A stretch of DNA of 64,000 nt from assembly GCF_004193775.1 (NCBI RefSeq), contig NC_041002.1:38847112-38911111 (forward strand), read 5' to 3'. Below, piece by piece: positions 23,057 to 34,007 of the stretch. Below the pieces are notes generated by a model. It saw nothing but the letters and a program-made list of their open reading frames with translations, was not told where the DNA came from and did no database searches. This DNA is from Glycine soja. Its lineage: Eukaryota; Streptophyta; Magnoliopsida; Fabales; Fabaceae. The stretch's first letter is position 1. Each line of letters opens with the position of its first letter. The translations under genes and the position numbers were made by a program.

Positions 23057-24338
23057 TGATAACTATTAATTATAAGTTTATTTTGTGGTTAAATTATATA
23101 GAAATTCAAAATTCTTCTCTCGTAATTTTTTCTTTTTGAGTAAATAATTGTTAAATTGACATCATTTAACTTTTTATGTAGATAATACTAAATGTGATGA
23201 ATTTATGATGCTTAGTAAGTAAAATAAATTTTAAGAAAAGAAGAATAATTAAAGAAAACAAGCTAATTGAGGAAAGCAATGTTAATTATGGAAAAAAAAT
23301 AATTGAGTAGGCTAATTAAGGAAAGAAAAATAATTAAGGAAACATGACTAATTAAGGAAAGTAAAGTGTGTAAGAAGGCATAATCTGCCCCTATAAAAGA
23401 AAAAGGGAAAAAAAGAAAAAGACACACAGAAATTCCAATAAAATATAATTTCTTATGGAAGGTAAACGCTAAAAGAAAGAGAAACAAGAATTGAGAGTCA
23501 TTTCTTCCCTCCATTCCCTTTCTTATCTTTTTTCTCTTGACTAAATATTTTCCTCTTGCAATTATAAAGTCCCCATGACAATGAGAGGCTAAACTCCCTT
23601 TATTGGGAACTTGGCAGCCAACTACTCTTTATATAATTTTTCTTCCTATCTATTTATGAATATTACATTTGAATTATCTTTTCTTGTACTTAATATTATT
23701 GTTTGTGCTTGATCCCTCATTTGCATGATAAGTTTTAGTCGTAACTTTGAGAAACATTATTTTCTTAAAAAACTAGAAAAGAGTATCTATATAAAGTCAT
23801 TACTAGGGATAAGTTTATGTTCGTTTAACCTGTTATACATCTCTATTCTCACTGCAATTTACTATTTTAATTCTGTAAAGAAATTTGGGAGAAAAAAAAA
23901 AGATAAATTAGACTCTTTCATGCGAGGTACCAAAGTTAGAGTATACTTGAAGATGCAGATGTAAATTGAAATGATTATAAATAAAGAGAATGGATTTGGA
24001 CGAAAAAATAGATAAATTAAGTTTTTTCATGCGGGGGACCAAAATAAGAGTATACCAGTAGATGCAAGTATAAATTGGAATTATTATAAATAGAGAAAAA
24101 TGATTAACATTACATCATAGAATAGCTCTGTTAGGCTAAGTTCACAGTATCCTCATCTTTTGACTTTCCTTCTACAACAATATTGGATTTTCTCATTTCT
24201 TTTGTCTTAAATTAATTAATTTAAATTCTTGTTTAATTTCATTTCTTGTTTGATTTAATTTTCTATCAATTTAAATCACTATTTTTTCCAACCTTTTCAA
24301 ATCTTTTTCTTAATCAAATATTTATATACGTAAGTACT
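23057..24338 (+). repeat. R1 LTR, 3'-truncated, unit B
   Basis: It starts TGATAACTATTAATT as in unit A, and the same internal order follows. It breaks off at GTAAGTACTTCCATGTGAATGG, where a second copy of the B3 downstream block begins. The identical break occurs at 45415 in unit C. Confidence 0.65.
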
Positions 24339-24455
24339 TCCATGTGAATGGCAGAGATGTTTTTGGGAAGCAAAGGGAAGCAACAAGTTTATCAACTAAA
24401 TTGTAATACGTGTGTGGCAAATTTTTTAGATGTTATGTGTTACTGTTAGCTTGTC
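24339..24455. other. Start of the second downstream block, unit B
   Basis: It repeats the sequence near 22510-22612 (GGGAAGCAACAAGT, TAATACGTGTGTGGCAAATTTT, TTACTGTTAGCTTGTC), showing a tandem duplication of the downstream block. It ends in TTGTC, the target site of the solo LTR. Confidence 0.6.
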
Positions 24456-25420
24456 TGATGCAATCCTACCCCCCAATGACATTGGATAGAAGACTCCAAG
24501 AAGATTGAGCCAAAGATGTAAGAAAAGGCCCTAAGGTTCTCATGAGCCTTAGGGTAGATTTTGGGCTCATGGGCTAAGTATGAGCCCACTTATCTTTGTA
24601 CATATTAGATTAGGATTTCATTATTTTTGGGTCTTGTATTTAGGACTCCATAATGTAGGTAGGGTACCCTAGAAATGTAGGATTTTTTAGCCCTTGTATT
24701 TTAGGGCACCTACACTAGTTTTTGTATTATGGTTAGTTTTGTAATTTCGCATGCATTAAGTGAATATTTGATGTGTGTGTTGAGAAATAAATTTAATTGA
24801 ATTGGGAGAAGTCCAATCCAATTAAATTTTAGAGGGGGTGGTGAGTATTTGCTTGCTACACCCTATTGTCACATCATATAGTCACACTTTGTGCATGTCT
24901 TCTATGCTTTACATGCCTCATGACACCTAAGCACACTTAGTGGAGAATCTTGGACTTGATCTTGGACTAGTGGACTGAACCATAGCTAAAATTCACTAAT
25001 CATAATTAGTGAAATTTTGGCTCCACAAATTTAATTTCAAATTTAAGTGAAATTTGAATAGAAATTCAAATTTTCCTCCAATTTTGTGTGACACTTAGGC
25101 TATAAATAGAGGTCATGTGTGTGTATTTTTTTGAACTTTGATCATTTGAAAATTAAACTTCAGATTTTAGAGCTCTTTTAAAGCATAAAATTTCATGTTC
25201 TTCTCTTCCTCTCCCTTCATTTATCTCCTTCTTTCTCCAAGCTCTTATCCATGGCCTCCTATGGTGGTGAGCTCCTTCTAGACTCATCTTCTCCTTGAAG
25301 TGGCATCTCCTCTCTCTCTCTCTTCCTTCTCCATTCCACTGTCATTCATCTTCCAAGAAGTAAAGGAGTCCATTGATGAAGAAGATCGTAGGCCTACAAG
25401 CTTCAATGGAGCTTACATCA
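24456..25420 (+). repeat. Solo LTR (965 bp) with target duplication TTGTC, unit B
   Basis: It starts TGATGCAATCC and ends GCTTACATCA. It is flanked by TTGTC at 24451-24455 and 25421-25425. The uninterrupted target is visible at 22608-22620 (AGCTTGTCCTTGG). It has a TATA box (TATAAATAGA, 25101-25110) followed by a plausible leader, and no coding region. The same insertion sits at 45533-46481. Confidence 0.88.
25101..25108 (+). promoter_or_regulatory. TATA box in the solo LTR, unit B
   Basis: CTTAGGCTATAAATAGAGG lies about 315 bp before the LTR end. This is the usual place for the U3/R promoter of a plant LTR. The sister copy has the same box at 46179-46186. The start of transcription would be near 25130. 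Confidence 0.55.
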
Positions 25421-25810
25421 TTGTCCTTGGATGTATTAGTTTTACTTTTATCAGATGTTCACACATGTGTGCAGAAGGAAGTTGGTTAGGAACCAAATTG
25501 GAATTATATATGTGCAGCTGTGGTGATGCCAATTTTCAAGTGTACAGGTCTCTAATTTTGTGTGGGCTTGGTGCTGATAAAAAGTAAAGTTGAAGGGTGA
25601 TTATATGAAGGCTTGGTGGTGGGTTACTACTTACTAGTGCCTTTTATTTTCTTCATAAGGTTTAAGGGGTTAGGCGTTTTTTGTTTATATCGGCCTGTAG
25701 AATATATGTATTTTTGTTTTACATTTATGAGTATGATAGATTAATTTACTTTCTAAAGTGAGTTGGTGATCACTTATTTAGAAGATCACTCTTATTTATT
25801 AGTAAGTAAT
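25421..25810. other. Second downstream block continued, unit B
   Basis: It carries the GTCCTTGGATGTATTAG block again, with the AGCT duplication seen in A and B1 absent (CAGCTGTGG). The frame running from the solo LTR into this block is a chance fusion. Confidence 0.55.
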
Positions 25811-26531
25811 TGATAATAGCTAATTATGATTTTATTTTGAGGTTAAATTATATAAAAATTTATAATTTTTTTCTCACAATTTTTCTTTTTGAGCAAATAA
25901 TTGATAAATTAACATCATTTAAGTTTTTATGTAGATGATACTAAAAGTGATAAATTTATTATGTTTAGTGAGTAAAATAAAGCCCAAGAAAACAAGAATA
26001 ATTAAGGAAAACAAGCTAATTGACAAAACTAATGCTAATTAGGAAAGAATAATAATTAAGGAAGCATAACTAATTAAGAAAAGTAATTTAAGCTCTGCAA
26101 ATGGATTTGAGAGAGAAAATAAATAAAGTAAGTTCTTTCATGCGGGAGATCAAAGTTAAAGTGTACTAGTAGATGTAGGAGTAAATTGAAATAATTATAA
26201 ATAGAAAAAATTATTAACATTACATCGAATAGTAGCTCGGATAGGCTAAGTTTCTAATATTCTTATCTTCTGAATTTCCTTCTACAACAAAATTGGATTT
26301 TCTCATTTCTTTTGTCTTTAATTAATCAATTTAAATTCTTGTTTAATTTCTCTTCTTGTTTGATTTAATTTTTTTATCAATTTAAATTATTACTTTTCTA
26401 CAACCTTTCCAAATCTTTTTCTTAATCAAATATTCATTTACATAAGTACGTTTCCAGTGGATACAATACTCAAACTTTCGTTTTAACTTTACTACTTGGG
26501 AAGAATGGATGCACTTGCCAATCCATCAGCA
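25811..26531 (+). repeat. R1 solo LTR, internally shortened, unit B
   Basis: It starts TGATAATAGCTAATT and ends CCATCAGCA, with GTAAT before it and GTCAT after it (26532-26536). The match to the target duplication in unit A is imperfect by one base. It is shorter than the 1.36 kb copy because internal parts are missing. Confidence 0.65.
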
Positions 26532-29204
26532 GTCATATATTTTTTCTTGAAAAAAAACAATGATAGTTTTTTATGTAAACAAAGAAATTATTTTCCATCA
26601 ACAATCTATCATTTTAATTTCAAACTTTCCTTATTCTTTAATTATTTTCCATCGATCCACCCAACTAATTAACTTAGATTTCCATTTCACCCACTCACAT
26701 ATATTGCAAAGTAAAATAAATTGGACCATATTTATTTTTAACCTAATTACAATCTCATCAAGAATGGAGGTACAAATAAATATTATGAGTCATTCAAAAA
26801 ATTAAAATATATCTAATTTTAAACCAAATACTGATGATGTATTTTCCAAAAGAATTCAATAACATATAATAGAAATTTATTCACACAGAATATAAATTTA
26901 ACTCTTTAAAAAAATCTATTACAAATATCATTTGATGTGTCATCGTCGTTTTGTGATTTCAATAACATTTTAGTACAAATCCTCTTTAACTATAAAAATT
27001 TATTTATAAATAAGTTTTTCAATACCAATTATATAAATCAAGAAATTAGTTAAATTAATATATAAGTTATTTATATATTTTATTTTATGTAATTTATAAA
27101 AATTATTTACATTTATTTTTATATATAGATAATAATAATTTTTATTTTAATAATAAAAATAATAATTTTTTAGATTCTTAAATATTATTTTAAATTTACA
27201 TAATATGTATAAATTACATAAAATAATTTTTTTTCAAATAATCCATATATTTGTTTATGTATTTATTTTAAAATTATAATAAAATAAGAACATTTTTGTT
27301 AATTTACGTTAAAATAAAATTTTATAATAAAATAAATACGTATAAAATTTAAAATTAAATATGTTTAAATATTAAATATTTTATTTTAATTTATTAAATT
27401 TTATTATTCAAAAAAATTATAAATTACATATTAAAATATAAATTTATAAATATTTTAAATTAAAACAAATTTTTATAACTCTTATTAATGATATATGTAA
27501 AATAGTATTTATAAAATTAATGAAATAAAACATGTGTCTTAAGAGTTTGTTAGTTTGTCTTTAAATAAAAGGAGATGAGTTCAAGTCTGATTAAAACTGA
27601 AACTTGCATTCAAGTGAGTACCAAAGTTGCGAATTCAAAATTTAATATTACCAAACTTCCATATAATAGAAATTTATTCACATAGAATATAAATTTAACT
27701 TTTTTTAAAAATCTATTACAAATATCATTTGATGTGTCATCGTCGTTTCGCGGTTTTAATAACATTTTCATAAAATCATCTTTAAAATATTTTTTGTATT
27801 TATGAAAATATCACCGCTCTAAAAATGATGATAGTTTTAGAAGAACCGTCGTTAAACTTGGGTAATAAAAATCAATTTTTTTAATGTTAATAAATAACTT
27901 TAAGTTCCCAAATAAATTTTAATAAAATCAATATAAAGAAAGACTTATAAGACTTTTTGATTGCAAGTGCAATAATTTATATCCATCAAAATAGAATAAA
28001 AGATTATAATAATAGACTTTATTAAAAACATAAATACAATAAATGATACTCAAATATATTTTTTAAATTAAAAAAAAAAAACATACTATCTTTACAATAA
28101 AATCTATTAAACAGGAAATAGAAAATCTATTTTGAATAATCTCAGTATCATTTCCCAAAAAAATTAAAGAGATATTTAATTATTTTATATTTTTTAATAA
28201 AAATTAACTTATAAATATAATTATTTCTAGAATTAAAATTTTAAAATATAATTTATATTAAAAAGTAAAATTAAGAATAAGCATCAATTTTGGTTCTTCT
28301 ATCCATTGACTATTTGTTAATTATCCAAAATGAAAAAGATTCTCAATATGAGTTGAACTCATGACAACTTATATTCAAAATAAGTTAATAAATCAATAAG
28401 ATAATTACATTTTTTGTTAATTTCATAAATATTATTTTCTATTTATCATTAACGAAGAGTCATTTTTTTTAATTATACAAATTTATAAATAAAAAAATAT
28501 ATAATATATAATATATAATTTCTAATTTTATTTTATTTCATTTTACATATTTTTTATTTAGAATAATTTATTTATTTTTATTTTTATTTTATGAATTTAT
28601 AATTAAATTTCTTAAATTAATATGTAAATAATTTTTGTAAACTTATTTTAATATAGATATTACTTTTACTCTAATTACATAAATCTATATAATTACGTCA
28701 ATTAGTATGTAAATTATAAAAAAAATAAATAAATTTTGTTTAACTTGTAAATTATTTTTATTCTAATTATATAAATCAGTAAAATTTGAATATTTAAAAT
28801 TTTCGGACTATTTTCGTTTTAACTATAAATCTTATTTAGTAAATAAGTTTTTCAATACCAATTATATAACTCAAGAAAATTAGATAAATTAATAAGCAAA
28901 TTATTTATATAAATTATTTTATATATTTTATAAAAATTATGTACATTTATTTTTATATATAAATAATAAGAATTTTTATTTTAATTATTAAATAATAATT
29001 TTTTCAATTATTTATATATTATTTTAGATTTACATAATATTTATATATTACATAAAATAATTTTTTTCAAATAATCCATATATTTTTTATGTATTTATTT
29101 TATAATTATAATAAAATAAGAGCAATTTTTTTAATTTACATTAAAATAAAATTTATAATGAAATAAATACATATAAATATAAAATTAAATATTTTTAAAT
29201 ATTA
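26532..29204. other. Very AT-rich noncoding DNA, partly duplicated
   Basis: No genes were seen. A block at about 26866-27000 is repeated from about 27661, so the same AT-rich unit is present twice. It ends at the junction with the truncated Athila gag near 29205-29225 (ATTAAATATTAAATATTATATTT). Confidence 0.6.
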
Positions 29205-29208
29205 AATA

Positions 29209-29982
29209 TTAAATATTAAATATTATATTTAATGTCTCTAGGGTCTTGGATAGAAACTTGTTTTGTGCCAATATAGCGTCCTGTGAGGTTAGCTCCAATA
29301 AGCTCTTCTTGGTAGGAATGTGGGCTTGGTCTCTTAGAATGGCAATGTCACTAGCAGCCATGCTTTCAATTAAGTCCATTGCTTCGTCGGGGGTTTTCAT
29401 TTTGATCTTACCCCCAGCTGAAGCATCCAAGAGCTGCTTAGATTGTGGTCTCAATCCATTTATAAATATGTTGAGCTGTATGGGTTCAGAAAAACCATGA
29501 GTGGGAGTCTTCCGCAATAAACCTCTGAATCTTTCAAGTGCCTCACTCAATGATTCATCCAGAAACTGGTGGAAGGAAGAGATGGCAGCTTTTCCTTCTA
29601 CATTCTTCGATTCAGGGAAGTACTTCTTTAAGAACTTTTCTACCACTTCATCCCATGACTTCAGGTTATTTCCTTTAAAAGAATGAAGCCATCTCTTAGC
29701 TTCTCCAGCTAAAGAAAATGAGAACAGACTCAACCTGATTGCATCTGCAAGCACACCCGTGAGCCTGATAGTATTGCATATCTCTATATAGGTGGCCAAG
29801 TGAGCATAAGGGTCTTCATTAGGTAGACCATGAAATAGATTATTTTGAATCAATTGTATCAAAGAAGGAGGATATGTAATTATCTGAGCTTGAACTTCTG
29901 GCTGTGCAATACTGGTGAAAAATTGTGTCACAGTAGAACTTGAATAATCCTCCAGGGTTATTCTTATTGGCTCTTCAACCAT
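29209..29982 (-). CDS. Athila/Calypso-like gag fragment, N-terminal 257 aa
   Basis: The frame reads from an ATG at 29982 to about 29225, then runs briefly into AT-rich flank before stopping. It contains a retrotransposon gag domain: FHGLPNEDPYAHLATYIEIC, LSLFSFSLAGEAKRWLHSF, SWDEVVEKFLKKYFP, SLSEALERFRGLLRKTPTHG and QLNIFINGLRP. These are the usual capsid landmarks of Athila gag. The C-terminal nucleocapsid, protease and pol are absent. The last few residues come from flanking DNA, so the fragment ends at a deletion or duplication junction. Upstream lie its leader and tRNA-Asp primer site. No in-frame stop interrupts the retained part. Confidence 0.8.
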   Translation of the reverse strand: MVEEPIRITLEDYSSSTVTQFFTSIAQPEVQAQIITYPPSLIQLIQNNLFHGLPNEDPYAHLATYIEICNTIRLTGVLADAIRLSLFSFSLAGEAKRWLHSFKGNNLKSWDEVVEKFLKKYFPESKNVEGKAAISSFHQFLDESLSEALERFRGLLRKTPTHGFSEPIQLNIFINGLRPQSKQLLDASAGGKIKMKTPDEAMDLIESMAASDIAILRDQAHIPTKKSLLELTSQDAILAQNKFLSKTLETLNIIFNI

Positions 29983-30338
29983 GATTGGGTCTTCAACAGG
30001 TTCTATATGAGAATGCCCTGCAATAGGAAAACTAGAAGATGCCTCGGAAGATCGAGGTCCTTCTTCTGGGAGTTGTTGCTGCTTCTAAATCCTGCAAAAA
30101 AATATTTGATTCTCTCTAAGTTACGCCTTCTACAAGTGGAGTTAATCTCCAAATCAATGGGAATCAAAGCACCTATAGTAGATCTTCTTTGCATACAAGA
30201 AAACAGAACAACAATTATACAGTTCAAAAGAACAATGAATGTACAGTAACTAAAATATGAACGAAAGAATCAATGAATCAAAGAGAAAAATATAAAGCAA
30301 TGCCCTAAAACTGAACTAAACTCTTCTTGAATCTAGTT
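29983..30338 (-). mobile_element. Athila-like leader, copy C
   Basis: This is sequence between the gag ATG and the primer site; its 30080-30338 part is nearly identical to window bases 1-259. It is noncoding. Frames on either strand here are shadows. Confidence 0.65.
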
Positions 30339-30355
30339 CCCCGGCAACGGTGCCA
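30339..30355 (-). other. Primer-binding site, tRNA-Asp type (copy C)
   Basis: CCCCGGCAACGGTGCCA is the complement of the tRNA-Asp-type primer site, with one change relative to copy A (GTGCC for GCGCC). Confidence 0.75.
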
Positions 30356-30364
30356 TAAATACTT

Positions 30365-30889
30365 TGTTGGATTTCCCCTGCAGCTACTTTTTGGTCCAAT
30401 TTTTCTTGTGCTCTGGAATTCAGTGCAAATCAAAATATTCTTGGATTGTTACCCTAATTCTGCATAAAATAGCTTTAAATAGGCTCTGAACCCATGATGT
30501 TGCGCTTAGCGCCACCCTCGCGCTTAGCGCGAGTAAGTGGATTTAAGCTTAGCGTCAGTCGTGCGCTGAGCCTGGCTGAAGACAACTGTTGCGCTTAGTG
30601 CATTGATCTCGCGCTTAGCGCGTGGCCCTGATATTGATGATCTGTCAGATTCTTTTGTCGCGCTAAGTGCGCTGAAGCTGCACTTAGCGGTGGATGCGCG
30701 CTTAGCCCAACTGATGAGCTAAGCTCAACTGTCACTTTTAGCACTTCATGACTTAGCCTCTTTTTCTCTTGAAATTGCACAAATTTCGTCATTAAATCCA
30801 ATGGAAATATTCTAGAGACAGCTTTAACCATAAAACAAGATTTATTTACAAAATTACTACAAAATAGCCATAAATTGGGGAACTATACA
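30365..30889 (-). mobile_element. Athila-like LTR with about 1.06 kb internal deletion (copy C)
   Basis: It starts TGTTGGATTTCCCC. After GTCCAATTTTTCTT it jumps to GTGCTCTGGAATTC, skipping what in copy A is 329-1172 plus 7292-7511. The remainder has the same GCGCTTAGCGCG motifs and ends near AACTATACA. The deletion is private to C, or else the longer form is private to A. Confidence 0.65.
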
Positions 30890-31390
30890 AGTTTTGGAAA
30901 ATGTTTTCTATATAAAAGTTTGTCATATAAGACGACTAACAGTGATCTTCAAGGATATTGTGATTAGGGTGAATGTTGCCTTTGAATTGGAAAAAATTGT
31001 TATGACAAATAATAATATGATCCACGACTCGTTGTACTGAATCTGTTTGAAGTGATTAATGAAAATACATATGCTTTTGCTTATATGGTTACTTCTTATG
31101 ATATGTGACATACTAGATTAGGTCCTGTAAATTCCTCGTATGTTATTAAATTGCAATGATTAGGTTTAATCAACATGCTTGACAAACAAAGTAGGAAATG
31201 TGACATACGCATTGAATCAAAATTAATTAAAAAAACATGTCCGCTTATGCAACGTGAATCTAAACCTCTTATTTAATTCATTAGGATCTTGTTGATTTTT
31301 AATAAACTATGTCTAGGGGAGGTAAGAGTTATAATTTAACCTTTATAAACTAACAGAATATGCAAGATAAAATTATTTATTAGGCCAATC
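30890..31390. other. Unassigned spacer, unit C
   Basis: It matches 7994-8500 with a few substitutions. No gene or repeat edge was seen. Confidence 0.5.
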
Positions 31391-32640
31391 TATTTATGTT
31401 GGAATATGGGGCAGCAGTGTGGTGTACTGATGGTTGGGAATAAGAGTTAAAATGGAGGAGGAATTGGTTTGAATGGTAAAGTGATCAAGTGCAATAACTG
31501 GAACAAGTATTGGGAAATATGTGAAAGTTCATAGACATGATTTTGATAAGTGGTTGTGCCTGGAAGATGCATGCTACATGATATTTTGTGGTCAACTTAG
31601 CTTACAAGGAAATTCTTTATCTACAAACAGGAAGCCAACCTTATGAAATTTTTTCCTAGTTATGGAGAATAAGAATTCCACCAAAGGCAGCGATATTGTC
31701 TTGGATAGTGTTCTTAGACAAGTTGCCTTAAGAGACGGTCTAAAAGAAAGAAAAAAAAAACTGGTAGACAATGACTTTTCATGTGCGTTTTGTCATGTTT
31801 AGGAAGGATATGTCTCGCATACTTTGTATACTTCCATTGAAGTGGATCTGATTTGGAAATATTGTTACTCATGATAGAGATAATCAAACTCTTTTTCTTG
31901 AAAAACCAATGGCTCGCTTTCAACTACGTTCAGCAAATATGACAGGGAAGACTAAATTGGATAGAGTCTTGTGGTTTTCTGAGATTTGGTGCACCTCAAA
32001 TCAAAGGAATCAATATGCTTTTAGAGGATGTAATAACTTTGATAGAAAGCTACTACCGGATAAGATTATGTCCACGACTTGGGTTTGGCTAAACGGTAAA
32101 TTGCAATTTGATAAGGCTATTTTTAACTCTATTGTATTGAGGGGCGGACATTGGAAAAGAAATTGGTGGCTTAACACATATATAGGGGGGGGGGGGGGTA
32201 AAAGGATGGGTAGTGGAAAAGGAACATGCAACCAATAGAAGTTCCTAGTGTAAGGTATGGAAAAATACATTAATGTCAAAGATTGCAACTATATTGGTTT
32301 GTTTTTAAATTTTATGTTATACAACTATAATATAGTATAATCTTACTTTTTGTTATGAAAAACAATGGTTATTTTATATTTATGCTGATTGGAAACACAT
32401 AAATACAAAGTAACCATTAGCTAAAAGGTGAATGTTTAGGGTTGTATGTTTGGATCTATCTTTTGTAAAAGGGTTTTGGTCCAAGATAAATCAATATATA
32501 TTTATTTTTCTAATAAAAAATAGAGATACATAACCTGATTGATCACTTTAGGTAATTTGACAGTATTTGATGAGTAGTCTATTACTCTAGAGATTGAAGA
32601 GCCATTGTAGTAGTTAATGTAGATTTTTGTAGTTAATACC
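31391..32640 (+). pseudogene. LINE ORF2 C-terminal remnant and 3' tail, copy C
   Basis: It shows the same zf-RVT-like pieces as copy A (WRIRIPPKAA, VLWFSEIWCTSNQRNQYAFRG, VWLNGKLQFDK). It then extends past the point where A is deleted, with HWKRNWWLNT, a 14-G run at 32185-32198 and an AT-rich tail up to about 32520. It is broken by stops and is not functional. The tail end is not marked by a clear poly-A. Confidence 0.6.
32185..32198. repeat. Poly-G run (14 G)
   Basis: Fourteen consecutive G lie in a LINE tail, preceded by ATATATA. The length is prone to sequencing and assembly error. Confidence 0.9.
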
Positions 32641-32653
32641 AATTGCAAGAGTT

Positions 32654-32915
32654 CACTACTAGAAAATACATATTACATCGCTCAGTTAACATCGATTTAT
32701 ATGAAAGTCGATGTTAACAAATGCACGGTGATATTTTTGTAAATAAGTGGATATGGTTAACATTGGTTATAAAAGAACCAATGTTAAGAATTGAACTCAA
32801 CGTCGATTTTATTTAGAACCGATGTTGAGCCTCGTGCGTCAACATTGGTTTTGTTTAGAACTGATGTTGATCTTGGCACGTCAATATCGATTTTTTGTGA
32901 AACTGATGTTGTGCT
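32654..32915 (+). mobile_element. CACTA (En/Spm, Tgm-like) transposon end with subterminal hairpins
   Basis: The terminus CACTACTAGAAAA (32654-32666) is the canonical CACTA-superfamily end. It is followed by five short inverted repeats built on the word ACATCGRTT/AACYGATGT: 32685-32718 (11-bp perfect stem), 32757-32787 (12-bp perfect stem), then about 32799-32827, 32840-32870 and 32882-32911 with weaker stems. Such arrays bind the element's own transposase in known CACTA elements. The opposite end was not found, so the element is truncated or runs into the gypsy tail. Unit A lacks this segment. Confidence 0.75.
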
Positions 32916-33203
32916 TCACCCAAAATCTTAAACATATTGACTCTCATTTCATTTCAGCACTCGTGCCCAAACCTGTGACACTCTCTTTGTGCCGAAACGT
33001 CTTTAGATCTTGCCTCTCACCACTATTGCTGGTTTCGTTGTGCCCATTGTCATCATGCCTCTCTTTGTGGGCAAACCCTGTTGAGCCCTCACCTCTCGTC
33101 GATACTGCTATTGGTTTCAAGTTCAAAGATTCTCTTCATGGCTAAACTCTTCAAAACATTATGTTTGTATATTTTACATACATGTAATGTTGTTTATCCA
33201 TAG

Positions 33204-33312
33204 GCATCTATAGGTGACCACAAACCATTAATTGGACATGTGAGCAATTGCCAAAGATTGGGCCTTGCAGGCCTTGCTTTGCATTATGCAAATATAGTGC
33301 TTCAAATTGAAG
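33204..33312 (+). pseudogene. Captured exon fragment resembling DUF668/PSI1-type protein
   Basis: A 109-bp stretch is bordered by an AG acceptor (TTATCCATAG) and a GT donor (GAAG|GTTAG). It reads one open frame that includes CQRLGLAGLALHYANIVLQIE. The LGxAGLALHYAN motif is characteristic of the DUF668 domain in plant PSI1-like proteins. No other exon of such a gene is nearby, and a CACTA end lies 550 bp upstream. The simplest reading is a gene piece picked up by the transposon. The interval 32916-33203 holds no recognisable coding sequence. Confidence 0.55.
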
Positions 33313-33334
33313 GTTAGACTATGGTAAGAAAAAG

Positions 33335-33823
33335 GGAGATTCTATCAAAGAGTTGCATGCAAAAGTTCGAGCCAACATTGAGAAGAATAATGAACAATAT
33401 GCAAAGCAAGCAAATAAGGATCGCGTCAAAGTTATTTTTGAACCAAGAGATTGGGTCTGGGTTCATACGAGGAAGGAAAGGTTCCCTGCTCAAAGAAAAC
33501 CCAACTTGCAACCAAGAGGAGATGGGCCTTTTCAAGTTCTAGAAAAGATAAATGACAATGCTAACAAGCTAGACTTGCCAGGAGAATATGGTAACATAAG
33601 TATTACCTTTAATGTGGCTGATCTATCTTTTTTTTGTGTAGGTAACGAAGCAGATTCAAGGTCGAATCCTTTCGAAGAGGGAGAGAATGTTGGAGATGTA
33701 ACCAGCTCGTCTAATAATCCTTTACATGGGATTGGAGGTCCTATAACAAGGTCCAGGACTAAGAGGATGAAACAAGCTTTGCAAGGCCTGATTCTAAAGA
33801 TCAAAGAGAAAGAAGACTAATGT
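33335..33823 (+). pseudogene. Ty3/gypsy integrase C-terminal tail
   Basis: One open frame reads KELHAKVRANIEKNNEQYA, FEPRDWVWVHTRKERFP, GDGPFQVLEKIND, KLDLPGEYGNISITFNVADL and ends GPITRSRTKRMKQALQGL. This is the extreme C-terminus of a Ty3 polyprotein, with the usual GPxTR(S/A)R basic tail. Everything upstream (protease to integrase core) is missing. It is followed by about 185 bp of 3' untranslated sequence and an R1 LTR, so it identifies R1 as a gypsy LTR family. Confidence 0.8.
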
Positions 33824-34007
33824 GAATTAAGGGTTGCACCTAATTGGGACACTCTCCTACAAATTGATGAAGATACTTTGAGGCCAACTTGAAGAATCAC
33901 TTTGGGAAGTCCAATTTATAAGACAAGAAATATCCATGGACTGAGTTGATCAATTTTGGTGGACTATTAATATTGGGCGGATTACATAATAATTAAGCCC
34001 AACATGT
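33824..34007 (+). mobile_element. Gypsy 3' untranslated sequence
   Basis: Noncoding sequence between the pol stop and the LTR; it matches 9265-9446 closely. No long purine tract is obvious next to the LTR edge. Confidence 0.6.

Noticed and set aside
25300..25587. 95-codon frame spanning the solo LTR edge and the downstream block (also 46373-46639)
   Set aside because: The frame crosses an LTR insertion junction that did not exist before the insertion; copies A and B1 lack the start.
32822..33145. 107-codon frame starting in the CACTA hairpin array
   Set aside because: It runs from subterminal repeats into unassigned sequence in a different frame from the DUF668-like exon; not a gene.
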